Assembly (NCBI RefSeq): GCF_007678455.1 | Contig: NZ_VEEP01000007.1 | Span: 272,693-336,692 of the forward strand | Length of the DNA stretch: 64,000 nucleotides | From: Cytobacillus oceanisediminis 2691 | GTDB lineage: Bacteria; Bacillota; Bacilli; Bacillales; Cytobacillaceae | Direction: 5' to 3' | Shown: positions 1 to 9,383 of the stretch, in pieces | How the letters are laid out: each line of letters opens with the position of its first letter | Position numbering within the stretch: position 1 is the first letter of the stretch | Position numbers and translations under genes: made by a program | Notes under the pieces: model-generated | Seen by the model: only the letters and a program-made list of their open reading frames with translations | Database searches by the model: none | What the model was told of the DNA's origin: nothing

Positions 1-1
1 C

Positions 2-148
2 GACTTTTACTCTGATGTTTTGATCATGGAACCTGGGATGATGTTTGCGCATAAGGTAATTGAAAACATGGAGGGATTCATAACCATAGACAGCTATATG
101 TTTAAGGGCACTGAAATCAAAATTTCTCTCCCGTGTATTCAAAATTAA
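2..148 (+). CDS. C-terminal fragment of a possible sensor histidine kinase
   Basis: Only the last 48 codons lie in the window, so the start is outside. The reading frame ends at a TAA at 146-148. The tail has a run resembling the end of a HATPase domain: a K-V-I-E-N segment, then G-F-I-T-I-D-S, then K-G-T-E-I-K-I-S-L-P, like the 'GGxIxIxSxxGKGTxFxxxLP' close of histidine kinases. The assignment is inferred from this short stretch and the G-boxes are not visible. A hairpin terminator follows at once, so the gene is transcriptionally separate from narG. Confidence 0.4.
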   Translation, partial: DFYSDVLIMEPGMMFAHKVIENMEGFITIDSYMFKGTEIKISLPCIQN

Positions 149-162
149 TATTTGTATAAAAG

Positions 163-206
163 ACAGGTCTTCTCCCCATCTACAAGGGAAATAACCTGTT
201 TTTTTA
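163..206 (+). terminator. Rho-independent terminator of the upstream partial gene
   Basis: ACAGGT at 163 pairs with ACCTGT ending at 199, with partly paired flanking bases, and is followed by a run of seven T. It lies 14 bases after the stop of the partial gene. Confidence 0.7.
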
Positions 207-462
207 TTTATATAATGTTCTTACATCTTTGAATGCAGAAGTAACTGTGAGAAAAATAATTCCATTAAGTAAGGTTCATTCCATTGTCCATTTTATTGTG
301 ATGATTATATGTCCTAGCGTTAAATAAATTTATGGTATTTTTCCAATAATGTTTATTTTCTGACAACCAGGGTAATCGGCAAGCGAGGGGTCTTCCAAAA
401 ATGCCTGAAAAAGGATAATTTTTCATGGTTTTGAGAAGTATAAGAATAGTAGAAAGGAAGGG
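207..462 (+). promoter_or_regulatory. narG upstream region
   Basis: About 255 bases with no gene, expected to hold the promoter of narGHJI. In Bacillus this operon is usually activated by Fnr at TGTGA-N6-TCACA. Only half sites are seen here: TGTGA at 252-256 and at 297-301, neither with a good second arm. No convincing -35/-10 pair was found. Regulation by oxygen is therefore expectation from the family, not something the sequence shows. Confidence 0.3.
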
Positions 463-3400
463 ATGAGAAAATTGAGTGAAAAGCTACCGCCATTCTTAAG
501 GAAACTGAGCTATTTCGGGAGATCAGAAGACATTTCCGATCATGCCACAATTGCACCTGATGATCGATCAACTGAAAAAGTTTACCGCCGGCGCTGGCAG
601 CACGATAAGGTTGTCAGGACAACTCATGGCGTGAACTGTACGGGTTCCTGCAGTTGGAAGGTTCATGTAAAGGACGGAATCATCACCTGGGAGACGCAGC
701 AGACAGACTATCCGACAACAGGACCCGATATGCCTGAATACGAACCGAGGGGCTGTCCACGAGGAGCAACATTTTCGTGGTATACATATAGCCCTGTAAG
801 AATTAGATACCCCTATGTGAGAAGCGCGTTAATTGAATTGTGGAGAGAAGCATTCAACGAACATAAGGACCCGGTTCAGGCTTGGAAGAGTATTGTGAAT
901 GACCCAGCCAAATCCGAACGATACAAGTCTGCTAGGGGGAAGGGGGGCTTTGTCCGTTCTAGCTGGGATGAACTGAATACGCTTATCTCTGCCTCATTGA
1001 TTCATACAATCCAGGAGTACGGACCAGACAGGATTTTTGGATTCTCCCCTATCCCCGCAATGTCGATGGTCAGTTATGCCGGGGGTTCAAGGTTCTTGAA
1101 TTTAATCGGTGCACCTTTATTAAGCTTTTACGATTGGTATGCAGATTTGCCGCCAGCGTCACCGCAAATCTGGGGAGAGCAGACAGATGTCCCTGAAAGC
1201 TCTGATTGGTACAATTCCTCCTATTTAATTGTCTGGGGTTCGAACCTTCCGCAGACAAGGACACCTGACTCCCATTTCTATGTGGAGGCAAGATACAGAG
1301 GAGCAAAAGTAGTCGCAGTAAGTCCTGACTATGCTGAATTCGTCAAGTTTGCTGACAAATGGCTGCCTGTTCAGGCTGGTATGGATGGGGCTATTGCGAT
1401 GGCAATGACTCATGTGATTCTAAAGGAATTCTATGTGGATCAACAGGTTGATTATTTTAATGACTATGTAAAAAAATATACGGATTTGCCATATCTGCTC
1501 CTTCTGAAAAAGAATGGTGATTTTTATCAAGGGGATAAGTTCCTAAGGGCTTCCGATATAGGCCGACAGACAGAAAACGGAGAATGGAAAACCGTTGTCC
1601 TTGATCAGACGTCAAATGACTTTGCTGTTCCTAATGGAAGCATCGGACATCGATGGGAAAATAACCAGAGCTGGAATCTCCACTTGAAAGACAGTGATAA
1701 CCAGCTCGATGGTATTGATCCAGTCTTGACCCTGCAAGGAATAGAAGATGAGATTGTCATGGCCGGCTTCCCATTTTTCGGGCCGGATAAAAAAGAAATT
1801 TTGAAAAGAGGAGTTCCAGTAAAGAAAATCATTAAAGGTGGGGAAGAGGTGTATGTGACGACCGTCTTCGATATGCTTCTTGCCAATTGTGGCGTGAATC
1901 GCGGATTGCCAGGTGATTATCCTGCTGATTATGACGATTTAAAGCCATATACTCCTGCCTGGCAAGAATCAATTTCAGGAGTCAGCAGACGAGATTGTGC
2001 GCAGATAGCCAGGGAGTTTGCCCAAAACGCCATCGATTCAAAAGGAAGATCAATGATTATTATGGGCTCAGGAATCAATCACTGGTATCATTCCGATATG
2101 ATTTATCGGGCAATCTTGAATCTTGTACTGTTGACAGGATGCCAGGGAGTGAACGGCGGCGGCTGGGCACATTATGTCGGGCAGGAAAAGGTACGCCCTC
2201 TTGAAGGATGGCAGACAGTGGCGATGGCAAGAGATTGGGGCGGACCGCCAAGATTGCAAAACGGGACGTCTTTCTTCTACTTTGCATCGGAGCAGTGGAG
2301 GTACGACAACCAAACATCGGATGAACTCATTTCACCATTGATTGACAAGCCTACTTACCAACATCCCGGCGACTATAATGTGCTGTCAGCAAGATTGGGT
2401 TGGCTGCCTTCTTACCCACAATTCAATGAGAATCCAATCAAGATGGCAGAAAGGACAGGTCAAACCGACAAAGATGCCATCATTCAAGAAGTGGTTAAGC
2501 AGCTGAAGGACGGCAAACTGAAATTCGCCATAGAAAATCCGGAAGATCCAAGGAATTTTCCAAAAGTCCTGTTTGTATGGCGCGCAAACCTGATTGGCAG
2601 TTCAGCTAAGGGACATGAATACTTCCTTAAGCATTTACTTGGCACCCACCATGGCAATTTAAGTGAACAGAATGAAGAAGATCTGACAAAAGAAATCAGC
2701 TGGGTCCAGGATGTGCCAGAAGGCAAGCTCGATTTGATGCTTGACTATGATTTCAGGATGTGTGGGACCGGTCTGTACTCTGATATTATTCTTCCATCGG
2801 CGACCTGGTATGAGAAGTACGATGTCTCAAGCACGGATATGCACCCATTCATCCATCCATTCAATCCGGCAATCACACCGCCATGGGAAGCGAAATCAGA
2901 TTGGGACGCATTCAAGAATCTTGCCAAGACGTTCTCTGAAATGGCTGGAAGATATTTTAATGAACCGGTGACTGACCTGGTTGCAACCCCTCTCTTGCAT
3001 GATTCCAGAGATGAAATTTCCCAGCCATATGGGAAAATCCCGGACTGGAAAAATGGAGATGTCGAGCCGCAACCGGGCGTGAATATGCCGCGTCTCCATT
3101 TGGTCGAGCGTGATTTGACAAAGGTATATGACAAGTTCATCGCACTCGGTTCGAATGTAAAGGAATCCATTGGTTCAAAGGGGATTGGCTGGGAAGCGGC
3201 CAAGGAATATGAAAAGCTGAAGGCGATAAATGGTACTGCGTCACAAACAAAGGAATACAAGGATTTGCCAAGCCTTTTTACCGATAGGAATGCTGCCGAG
3301 ACAATTCTTACCCTATCAAGTACCACTAATGGTTCGCTTGCAATGAAAGCATGGGATGCGTTAGAAAAGAAAACGGGTCTTGAGTTAAAAGACCTGGCAG

Positions 3401-4155
3401 AAGAGCGGGCTGAAGAGCATATGTCATTTGCGGAAATTACTGCTCAGCCAAGGAAGGTGATTTCCTCACCAGTTTTCAGCGGGTCCGAAACAGGCAATCG
3501 TCGTTATAACCCTTTTACCACAAATGTTGAACGGCTTGTGCCATGGCGAACACTGACTGGACGACAGCATTTTTATATGGATCATGACCTGATGATTGAA
3601 TTTGGGGAGGAGCTTCCTAACTTCAAGGCTCCGCTTCATAAGCTTGCTTTTTACAAAGGAGATCATGAACCTGATGCAAAAGGGAATGAAATTACACTCA
3701 GCTACCTGACGCCTCACTTTAAATGGTCCTATCACAGTACGTATGGAGATACCCTGCCGATGTTGACGTTGTTCCGTGGAGGGCCACATGTATGGCTGAA
3801 TAATGAGGATGCTGCTTCTGTCGGGATAGAAGATAATGATTGGATCGAAATGTATAACCGTAACGGGGTGGTGGTAGCGAGAGCGGTAGTCAGTCACAGA
3901 ATGCCTAAAGGAATTGTCTTCATGTATCACGTACAGGAGCGGTATATCAACGTGCCAGGCTCTCCGATCACAAAACAGCGTGGCGGGACGTTCAACAGTC
4001 CAACCCGTATCCACATCAAACCGACGCAGATGATTGGTGGCTATGCGCAATTGAGCTACGGATTCAACTACTATGGACCGACCGGAAACCAGAGAGATGA
4101 GAAGGTAGTGATCCGGAAAATGAACAGGGATGAGGTGGATTGGCTTGAAGATTAA
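463..4155 (+). CDS. narG: Respiratory nitrate reductase, alpha (molybdenum) subunit
   Basis: Catalytic subunit of the membrane-bound nitrate reductase; it reduces nitrate to nitrite with quinol electrons on the cytoplasmic side. 1230 residues, the usual length. The N-terminal FS0 [4Fe-4S] ligands are visible as H55, C59, C63 and C98 (HGVNCTGSC followed by GCPRGA). D228 in DLPPASP matches the Asp ligand of molybdenum in E. coli NarG. The conserved GEQTDVPES and SNLPQTRTPD segments follow. It is first in narGHJI and its 3' end overlaps narH. The ATG at 463 is close behind AAAGGAAGG; a TTG at 472 has better spacing and may be the true start. Long open frames on the opposite strand are shadows of this gene. 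Confidence 0.97.
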   Translation: MRKLSEKLPPFLRKLSYFGRSEDISDHATIAPDDRSTEKVYRRRWQHDKVVRTTHGVNCTGSCSWKVHVKDGIITWETQQTDYPTTGPDMPEYEPRGCPRGATFSWYTYSPVRIRYPYVRSALIELWREAFNEHKDPVQAWKSIVNDPAKSERYKSARGKGGFVRSSWDELNTLISASLIHTIQEYGPDRIFGFSPIPAMSMVSYAGGSRFLNLIGAPLLSFYDWYADLPPASPQIWGEQTDVPESSDWYNSSYLIVWGSNLPQTRTPDSHFYVEARYRGAKVVAVSPDYAEFVKFADKWLPVQAGMDGAIAMAMTHVILKEFYVDQQVDYFNDYVKKYTDLPYLLLLKKNGDFYQGDKFLRASDIGRQTENGEWKTVVLDQTSNDFAVPNGSIGHRWENNQSWNLHLKDSDNQLDGIDPVLTLQGIEDEIVMAGFPFFGPDKKEILKRGVPVKKIIKGGEEVYVTTVFDMLLANCGVNRGLPGDYPADYDDLKPYTPAWQESISGVSRRDCAQIAREFAQNAIDSKGRSMIIMGSGINHWYHSDMIYRAILNLVLLTGCQGVNGGGWAHYVGQEKVRPLEGWQTVAMARDWGGPPRLQNGTSFFYFASEQWRYDNQTSDELISPLIDKPTYQHPGDYNVLSARLGWLPSYPQFNENPIKMAERTGQTDKDAIIQEVVKQLKDGKLKFAIENPEDPRNFPKVLFVWRANLIGSSAKGHEYFLKHLLGTHHGNLSEQNEEDLTKEISWVQDVPEGKLDLMLDYDFRMCGTGLYSDIILPSATWYEKYDVSSTDMHPFIHPFNPAITPPWEAKSDWDAFKNLAKTFSEMAGRYFNEPVTDLVATPLLHDSRDEISQPYGKIPDWKNGDVEPQPGVNMPRLHLVERDLTKVYDKFIALGSNVKESIGSKGIGWEAAKEYEKLKAINGTASQTKEYKDLPSLFTDRNAAETILTLSSTTNGSLAMKAWDALEKKTGLELKDLAEERAEEHMSFAEITAQPRKVISSPVFSGSETGNRRYNPFTTNVERLVPWRTLTGRQHFYMDHDLMIEFGEELPNFKAPLHKLAFYKGDHEPDAKGNEITLSYLTPHFKWSYHSTYGDTLPMLTLFRGGPHVWLNNEDAASVGIEDNDWIEMYNRNGVVVARAVVSHRMPKGIVFMYHVQERYINVPGSPITKQRGGTFNSPTRIHIKPTQMIGGYAQLSYGFNYYGPTGNQRDEKVVIRKMNRDEVDWLED

Positions 4156-5692
4156 GGCACAGTTCGGAATGGTCATGAATCTAGATAAGTGCATCGGCTG
4201 CCATACATGCAGTGTGACCTGCAAGAATACCTGGACAAACCGGCCTGGTGTGGAATATCAATGGTGGAACAATGTCGAAACAAAACCGGGAATTGGCTAC
4301 CCGAAGGAATGGGAGAATCAGGAACTGCGAAAGGGCGGCTGGGCACTTAAAAACGGGAAACTGGAGCTTAAGGCTGGAGGCCGTGTCAATAAACTGCTGA
4401 ATATCTTCTATAATCCAAACCTGGCAGATATGGATGATTATTATGAACCATGGACATATGATTATGAGAATCTGATCCAAAGTCCGGAGAAAAAGCATCA
4501 ACCGGTGGCGAGGCCTAAATCACAGGTTACCGGAGAATACATGGATATCAAATGGGGACCAAACTGGGAGGATGATCTTGCGGGGGTGCATGTAACAGGG
4601 AAGAAGGATCCGAACATGGCTGGGCTTGATGAGCAAATCAAATTTGAATTTGAACAGGCATTCATGATGTACCTGCCAAGAATTTGTGAGCATTGTATGA
4701 ATCCTTCCTGTGTTTCATCCTGCCCTTCTGGTGCGATGTACAAAAGAGAAGAAGATGGAATCGTCCTTGTGGACCAGGAGGCCTGCCGCAGCTGGAGATT
4801 TTGCATGACAGGCTGTCCTTATAAAAAGGTTTATTTTAATTGGAAAACACATAAGGCTGAAAAATGTACTTTCTGCTACCCGCGTATTGAAGCGGGATTG
4901 CCAACAGTTTGTTCTGAAACATGTGTGGGCAGGCTGAGATATATCGGAATTGTCCTCTATGATGCGGATAAAATCAAAGAGGCAGCATCAGTCAAGGACG
5001 ACAAGGAACTACATGAGGCACAACTGGGGATGTTCCTTGATCCGCATGACCCGGAAGTGATCAGGGAAGCGAAAAAAGAAGGCATCCCTGATGACTGGAT
5101 TGAAGCAGCACAGAGATCACCGGTTTATAAAATGGCTGTTGAACAAAGGATTGCACTTCCGCTTCACCCGGAATACCGGACACTTCCAATGGTCTGGTAT
5201 GTACCGCCTTTAAGCCCTTTCGTCAATGCTTTCGGCGGTCAAATTGATGATCTTGATCCGAATATCATTTTTCCGACGATCAACCAGTTCCGTATCCCTA
5301 TTGAATATCTGGCAAATCTTTTTACGGCTGGGGATACTGATGTGGTTAAAGCGGTCCTTCGGAAGCTGGTTGCAATGCGCATGTATATGCGCCAGGTAAA
5401 CTTAGGTAAAGAACCCAATCTTGAGGTTCTAGAAGCGGCAGGTATGACCGAACAAGTGGCAAGGGATATGTATGAGCTCTCGGCGATTGCCAAGTATTCA
5501 GAACGCTATGTCATTCCGCCTTCCCATAAGGAGCGATCAGGGGACATGCATTTTATGCAAGGAAACGCAGGCTTCGAAGACCTGGCTCAGGACTGTGAAT
5601 CATGCAGTGTCGGTTCTGAACGTGATCCCCTCTATTATTATGGTGAAGATTACTGGAGGAATTTAGATGAACAAAAGCCAAGTGGTTTATAA
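4145..5692 (+). CDS. narH: Respiratory nitrate reductase, beta (iron-sulfur) subunit
   Basis: Electron-transfer subunit carrying four Fe-S clusters between NarI haems and NarG. About 515 residues. Cysteine groups are visible: KCIGCHTCSVTC near the N terminus, CEHCMNPSCVSSC, then CRSWRFCMTGC, where Trp replaces a Cys as in other NarH proteins, which makes the [3Fe-4S] cluster. I place the start at the TTG at 4145, since GAGGTGG ends six bases before it and the protein then begins KIKAQFGMVMNLDKC as in B. subtilis. The ATG at 4130 lies before that ribosome binding site. The gene overlaps narG by 11 bases, implying translational coupling. Confidence 0.96.
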   Translation: MKIKAQFGMVMNLDKCIGCHTCSVTCKNTWTNRPGVEYQWWNNVETKPGIGYPKEWENQELRKGGWALKNGKLELKAGGRVNKLLNIFYNPNLADMDDYYEPWTYDYENLIQSPEKKHQPVARPKSQVTGEYMDIKWGPNWEDDLAGVHVTGKKDPNMAGLDEQIKFEFEQAFMMYLPRICEHCMNPSCVSSCPSGAMYKREEDGIVLVDQEACRSWRFCMTGCPYKKVYFNWKTHKAEKCTFCYPRIEAGLPTVCSETCVGRLRYIGIVLYDADKIKEAASVKDDKELHEAQLGMFLDPHDPEVIREAKKEGIPDDWIEAAQRSPVYKMAVEQRIALPLHPEYRTLPMVWYVPPLSPFVNAFGGQIDDLDPNIIFPTINQFRIPIEYLANLFTAGDTDVVKAVLRKLVAMRMYMRQVNLGKEPNLEVLEAAGMTEQVARDMYELSAIAKYSERYVIPPSHKERSGDMHFMQGNAGFEDLAQDCESCSVGSERDPLYYYGEDYWRNLDEQKPSGL

Positions 5693-6224
5693 GCTGTCTT
5701 CCATTCTGCTGCATTATCCGGATAAGGAATGGAAGGAGTATCTTTCACTGCTCTATGAAGAGGCGAGTTTGATTGATGATGCACAAGTACGTGGCATGAT
5801 TGAAAATTTCCTGGACTACCTAGACAGGACCAGTATGGAAAAATTGTGCCAGAACTATGTGCTTACATTTGATTTTAATGACAGGAGTACGCTCTATCTT
5901 ACCTATTCTGTCTTCAAGGATAACCGGGAAAGAGGCCCTGCACTAGTGAAGCTGAGGAATGAGTTCCTTCAGGCAGGAGCGGATCTGGAGAGTGATGAAT
6001 TGCCTGATTACCTTCCATTGATCCTGGAGTTCGCTTCCATCACGGAAACAGAGAAATCAGCAAAGATTCTTAAACTGCATTTCCGGGCAATCGAGCGGCT
6101 CTGTCTGGAACTAGAATCGATGAACAGTCCATACCATCATTTGCTTGGGGCATGTGTGTTATGCATCAAGCGGCTAAGGTCAAATGAGCAGGTCAGTAAA
6201 TCAGGTGAAAGGAGAATCATATGA
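5667..6224 (+). CDS. narJ: Nitrate reductase assembly chaperone (delta)
   Basis: NarJ-type chaperone of the TorD/DmsD family; it binds apo-NarG and is needed for molybdenum cofactor insertion, and is not part of the final enzyme. 185 residues, all-helical in appearance, with the family segment PDYLPLILEF near the middle. Its ATG lies inside the end of narH (26-base overlap) behind GGAGG, and its stop overlaps the narI start. Order and overlap are as in other narGHJI operons. Confidence 0.93.
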   Translation: MNKSQVVYKLSSILLHYPDKEWKEYLSLLYEEASLIDDAQVRGMIENFLDYLDRTSMEKLCQNYVLTFDFNDRSTLYLTYSVFKDNRERGPALVKLRNEFLQAGADLESDELPDYLPLILEFASITETEKSAKILKLHFRAIERLCLELESMNSPYHHLLGACVLCIKRLRSNEQVSKSGERRII

Positions 6225-6928
6225 GCAGCCTCGATCTCTTTTTATGGGTGGTCTTCCCTTATATTTGCCTGACGGTCTTTGTGCTGGGGCATATATACCG
6301 CTACAATACTGATCAGTTTGGCTGGTCAGCAAAATCCAGCCAGTTTCTTGAAAAAAAGAAACTTAAGTGGGGAAGCATCCTGTTCCATTGGGGGATTATC
6401 TTTGTATTCTTCGGTCATGTGGCAGGGGTGCTTATCCCCAAAATCATTTATGATAGCATCGGGGTAACAGATCATATGTATCACTTCGGCGCAGTTTGGT
6501 TCGGCGGAGCGGCAGGAGTCATCTGCGTCCTCGGAGGAGCGTTGCTTTTTATGAGAAGGGCATCTGTAAAACGGATCAGAGTGAACAGTAAATTCAAGGA
6601 CTGGTTATCTCTTGTGTTACTGGGAATCGTGGTGATTGTTGGTTTTACCAATACCGTTGGGTACACAGCCTCAGGCGGCGATTTCGACTATCGTACAACA
6701 ATCGGTCCCTGGTTCAGGGGAATCCTTACCTTCAATCCGGAACCTGGTTATATGATTGGTGCACCGATTGGTTTCCAGGCGCATATCCTGTTGGCTTTTG
6801 CCTTATTTGCAGTATGGCCATTCACAAGGCTTGTGCATGTGTGGAGCCTGCCACTGGAATATCTGAAGAGGAAATACCTGGTCTACCGTAGGATGACACC
6901 TGCAAAGAATGTCACAAAGAGAAATTAA
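6221..6928 (+). CDS. narI: Respiratory nitrate reductase, gamma (cytochrome b) subunit
   Basis: Membrane subunit that oxidises quinol and passes electrons through two b haems to NarH. 235 residues with five predicted membrane helices. The four haem-ligand histidines are visible at H56, H66, H188 and H206, matching H56/H66/H187/H205 of E. coli NarI. ATGA overlap with narJ, with AAAGGAG upstream. Last gene of the operon, followed by a strong terminator. Confidence 0.96.
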   Translation: MSSLDLFLWVVFPYICLTVFVLGHIYRYNTDQFGWSAKSSQFLEKKKLKWGSILFHWGIIFVFFGHVAGVLIPKIIYDSIGVTDHMYHFGAVWFGGAAGVICVLGGALLFMRRASVKRIRVNSKFKDWLSLVLLGIVVIVGFTNTVGYTASGGDFDYRTTIGPWFRGILTFNPEPGYMIGAPIGFQAHILLAFALFAVWPFTRLVHVWSLPLEYLKRKYLVYRRMTPAKNVTKRN

Positions 6929-6937
6929 TCATTAAAG

Positions 6938-6966
6938 AAAGAAAGGCTGAATTTCAGCCTTTCTTT
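6938..6966 (+). terminator. Terminator of narGHJI
   Basis: A perfect 13-bp stem, AAAGAAAGGCTGA paired with TCAGCCTTTCTTT, with a 3-base loop. It starts 10 bases after the narI stop. Confidence 0.9.
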
Positions 6967-6992
6967 ACGATTTTGTAAAGGAGGATACGTAT

Positions 6993-7466
6993 ATGTCAGG
7001 TCCCGCGTTAAAGAATCATTTTTCCCATCAATCAATCCATGATGGTTATTATACAGAAGGACGTGATTTGACGGAATTGCTGGTTAAGCTATTCAGGGAA
7101 GAGCGTGAAGAGGATTGTGCAGTAGCTGCAGACGCGCTTGTGGAGCACTGGGAAACAAGGACAATTGCTCATGCGGATTCTGAGGAAGAAGGCTTTTATA
7201 TGGAGATCATGGAAAAAAAGCCTGAATTGAAGGAAGAAGTAATCAAGCTCATTAGAGACCATGATTTAATTCGAATGATAGTGGCCGACGTCAAAGGCAG
7301 ACTGCCGAACGAAGGAGTAACAGAAGAAGTCATCGATCGCTTCAAAACCATTCTTCATTTGGTGGATATTCATAATCATGAAGAAGAACGGATCCTATTC
7401 AGGCAGGACCATCATCATCTTGACCAAATCCGCGAACAAGATGAAAAACCAGCCTCCGGACAATAG
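6993..7466 (+). CDS. Hemerythrin-like (HHE) domain protein
   Basis: 157 residues, mostly helical, with spaced His and Glu residues of the HHE/hemerythrin cation-binding family: HWETRTIAH, RDHDLIRM and HNHEEERILF. Such domains bind a di-iron centre and act in oxygen or NO handling or in iron-sulfur repair. The exact role here is not shown. It follows narGHJI after a terminator, with its own AAAGGAGG binding site, and shares a terminator with the convergent narK gene. A link to nitrite or NO stress is an inference from position. Confidence 0.75.
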   Translation: MSGPALKNHFSHQSIHDGYYTEGRDLTELLVKLFREEREEDCAVAADALVEHWETRTIAHADSEEEGFYMEIMEKKPELKEEVIKLIRDHDLIRMIVADVKGRLPNEGVTEEVIDRFKTILHLVDIHNHEEERILFRQDHHHLDQIREQDEKPASGQ

Positions 7467-7514
7467 CCTAAGGTTGCTGTGTGCAGTTAGGATACGCAAT
7501 TGGTGAAAACAGGA

Positions 7515-7545
7515 AGCAGAGAATCGGCTAAAAAGATTCTCTGCT
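7515..7545. terminator. Bidirectional terminator between hemerythrin gene and narK
   Basis: AGCAGAGAATC pairs perfectly with GATTCTCTGCT across a 9-base loop, in the gap between two convergent genes. Confidence 0.8.
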
Positions 7546-7549
7546 ATTT

Positions 7550-9043
7550 CTAATGAATTGAAAGATCACTGAACATCGCGACTAGCATTTTGGGCTCACC
7601 AGCATCATCCTTTATCGTACTAATTGTCAGCCATTCAGGAAAAACTTCTCCATTTTTCTTTTTATTCCAGATTTCTCCTTGCCAATAACCATCAGCTTTA
7701 ATCTTTTCCCACATCTCTCTATAAAAATCCTTGTCGTGTTTACCTGATTGCAGAAGGGCAGGTGTTTTTCCAATCGCTTCTTCTTCCATATAACCAGTCA
7801 CTTTTGTAAAAGCAGGATTGACCTTCTTGATGATTCCATTCATGTCTGTAATCATCATCCCAGATTCTGTACTTTCAAGAACGGTGGAAGCGAGCTTGAG
7901 TTGGTCTTGATAATAAAGCCATACAACGAGTATCAGGCTGGCAAGTGCAAATTCAGACAGCGCCATGAATCCAATTGCGTAATGCCCTGTCCAATTGAAC
8001 AAGGTGGTGAGGATCAATGGAGGGAAAAACCCTCCGAGTCCACCCATCGCAGCAACGATTCCATTCACAATCCCAGCCTGTTTTGAGAAATACATTGGAA
8101 CTAGCTTAAAGATTGTCCCATTCCCAATCCCCGCACAAAACGCTACTCCCAAAACGCCGATTGTGTAAATCGGCAAGGATGGGGTGAAGGAAAGGAGAAA
8201 TCCGCTAAACGTCAGCCCAGTAAAGACAAACATCAGGATGATGAACGAATTGAATTTGTCGCCAAGCCATCCGCCAACTGGGCGAAGGAATGTGGCAATG
8301 GTAATGAAACCTGCTGTTCTAAGACCAGCATCCACTTTACTGAGATCAAAATGATTCACCAGGAAGTTTGGCAAATAGATGGTGAACGCCACAAACGACC
8401 CGAAGGTAATAAAGTAGAATAAGCTAAGCAGCCAAAGTTTAGGATTATGATAGACACCTTTAATCTGATCACCCAGGGACACCTTAATCCTCTTCTCTTG
8501 TTTGTCCCCGAGCAGAAAATTTAGGACTGCAATGATGATCAATAAGATCAGGTACATATTAACTGTTGCACGCCAACCAAATTCATTTGCAATCACTGGA
8601 GCTAAAAATGCAGTGAAGGCCGTACCGATATTTCCGGCACCGTAAATCCCATTTACAAAACCGTGTTTTTCCTTTGGATAATATTTAGGTAACGAGGTAA
8701 CGCCGACAGAAAAAACAGCTCCCCCAATACCAAGCAACAGACCGCCTGTGATCAAAATTATGATTGAGTCAGCAGAACTTATGATGAAGACGGGGAGCAA
8801 GAGGATGATAAAACTAATGGTGAAAATCAAACGGGCCCCATACCTGTTTGTCCAATAGCCTATAGGAATTCTTAAAATTGAACCGAGAATAACTGGTACT
8901 GCGGTTACTAGAGTCATTTCACTTGCAGTCAAATCAATGTCTGCCGAGATATAGGGCATAAGGGAGGAAAGGATGACCCACACCATGAAACCAATCACCA
9001 GACTTGAGGTCTGAAGAACGAGTTGAAAGCTTCCTTTTTGCAT
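7550..9043 (-). CDS. narK: NarK-type nitrate/nitrite transporter with C-terminal PAS domain
   Basis: Residues 1 to about 385 form a 12-helix major facilitator of the nitrate/nitrite porter type, with the family-like GGLLLGIGGAVFSVG and GLGGFFPPLILT segments. Residues from about 390 to 497 form a PAS domain (ESTESGMMITDMNGII, then GYWQGEIWNKKKNGEVFPEW). The protein stops right after the PAS, with no GGDEF, kinase or other output domain. The first 14 codons of the longest frame are dropped: the ATG at 9043 has AAAGGAG eight bases upstream. Nitrate uptake or nitrite export is inferred from the fold and the nar neighbourhood; the PAS may sense redox state or ligand and gate transport. Confidence 0.85.
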   Translation of the reverse strand: MQKGSFQLVLQTSSLVIGFMVWVILSSLMPYISADIDLTASEMTLVTAVPVILGSILRIPIGYWTNRYGARLIFTISFIILLLPVFIISSADSIIILITGGLLLGIGGAVFSVGVTSLPKYYPKEKHGFVNGIYGAGNIGTAFTAFLAPVIANEFGWRATVNMYLILLIIIAVLNFLLGDKQEKRIKVSLGDQIKGVYHNPKLWLLSLFYFITFGSFVAFTIYLPNFLVNHFDLSKVDAGLRTAGFITIATFLRPVGGWLGDKFNSFIILMFVFTGLTFSGFLLSFTPSLPIYTIGVLGVAFCAGIGNGTIFKLVPMYFSKQAGIVNGIVAAMGGLGGFFPPLILTTLFNWTGHYAIGFMALSEFALASLILVVWLYYQDQLKLASTVLESTESGMMITDMNGIIKKVNPAFTKVTGYMEEEAIGKTPALLQSGKHDKDFYREMWEKIKADGYWQGEIWNKKKNGEVFPEWLTISTIKDDAGEPKMLVAMFSDLSIH

Positions 9044-9102
9044 TGTAGAACTCCTTTCATTGATTAGCAAAGATAACGGCGTCAATACTTAAAATACCCA
9101 TA

Positions 9103-9300
9103 TTGATGCCAGTAAACCGAATATTTTTACAGAAAAATGTCAACAACCTCTATAGTCATCTAAAAACTTGGATGAAACGGTTCCAGGGTGTTGCGACTAG
9201 GTATTTAGATAACTATCTTTATTGGTACGGGTGGTTAGAAATAGACAAGCATTTGTCCTTTGAAAAACAGGCAGAACAAATGCTTATTTCATCGTGCTAA
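9103..9300 (+). pseudogene. Transposase C-terminal remnant (IS1595-like)
   Basis: About 55 residues, NVNNLYSHLKTWMKRF then GVATRYLDNYLYWYGWLE, look like the end of a DDE transposase of the IS1595 type (alternatively IS6). The catalytic part is missing and there is no ribosome binding site. A decayed insertion sequence scrap. Confidence 0.65.
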
Positions 9301-9340
9301 AAATCGAATAAAACCACAGTGGAAATTTTAAGGGCAGTTT

Positions 9341-9369
9341 AAAAGGTCCATAAATTTATGGTCCTGATC
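9341..9369 (-). terminator. Palindrome, possible terminator of the coiled-coil gene
   Basis: CCATAAATTTATGG (9348-9361) is a perfect palindrome inside GGTCC...GGTCC, just past the stop of the minus-strand gene. The T tract on the minus strand is weak. Confidence 0.4.
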
Positions 9370-9383
9370 CTCACCGAACTATC

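Noticed and set aside
297..312. Possible Fnr box before narG
   Set aside because: TGTGA is followed by TATGT rather than TCACA, so only one arm is present.
2745..4224. Long minus-strand frames (193 and 252 codons) inside narG
   Set aside because: Shadows of a strongly conserved coding gene on the other strand; no ribosome site and no family-like motif.
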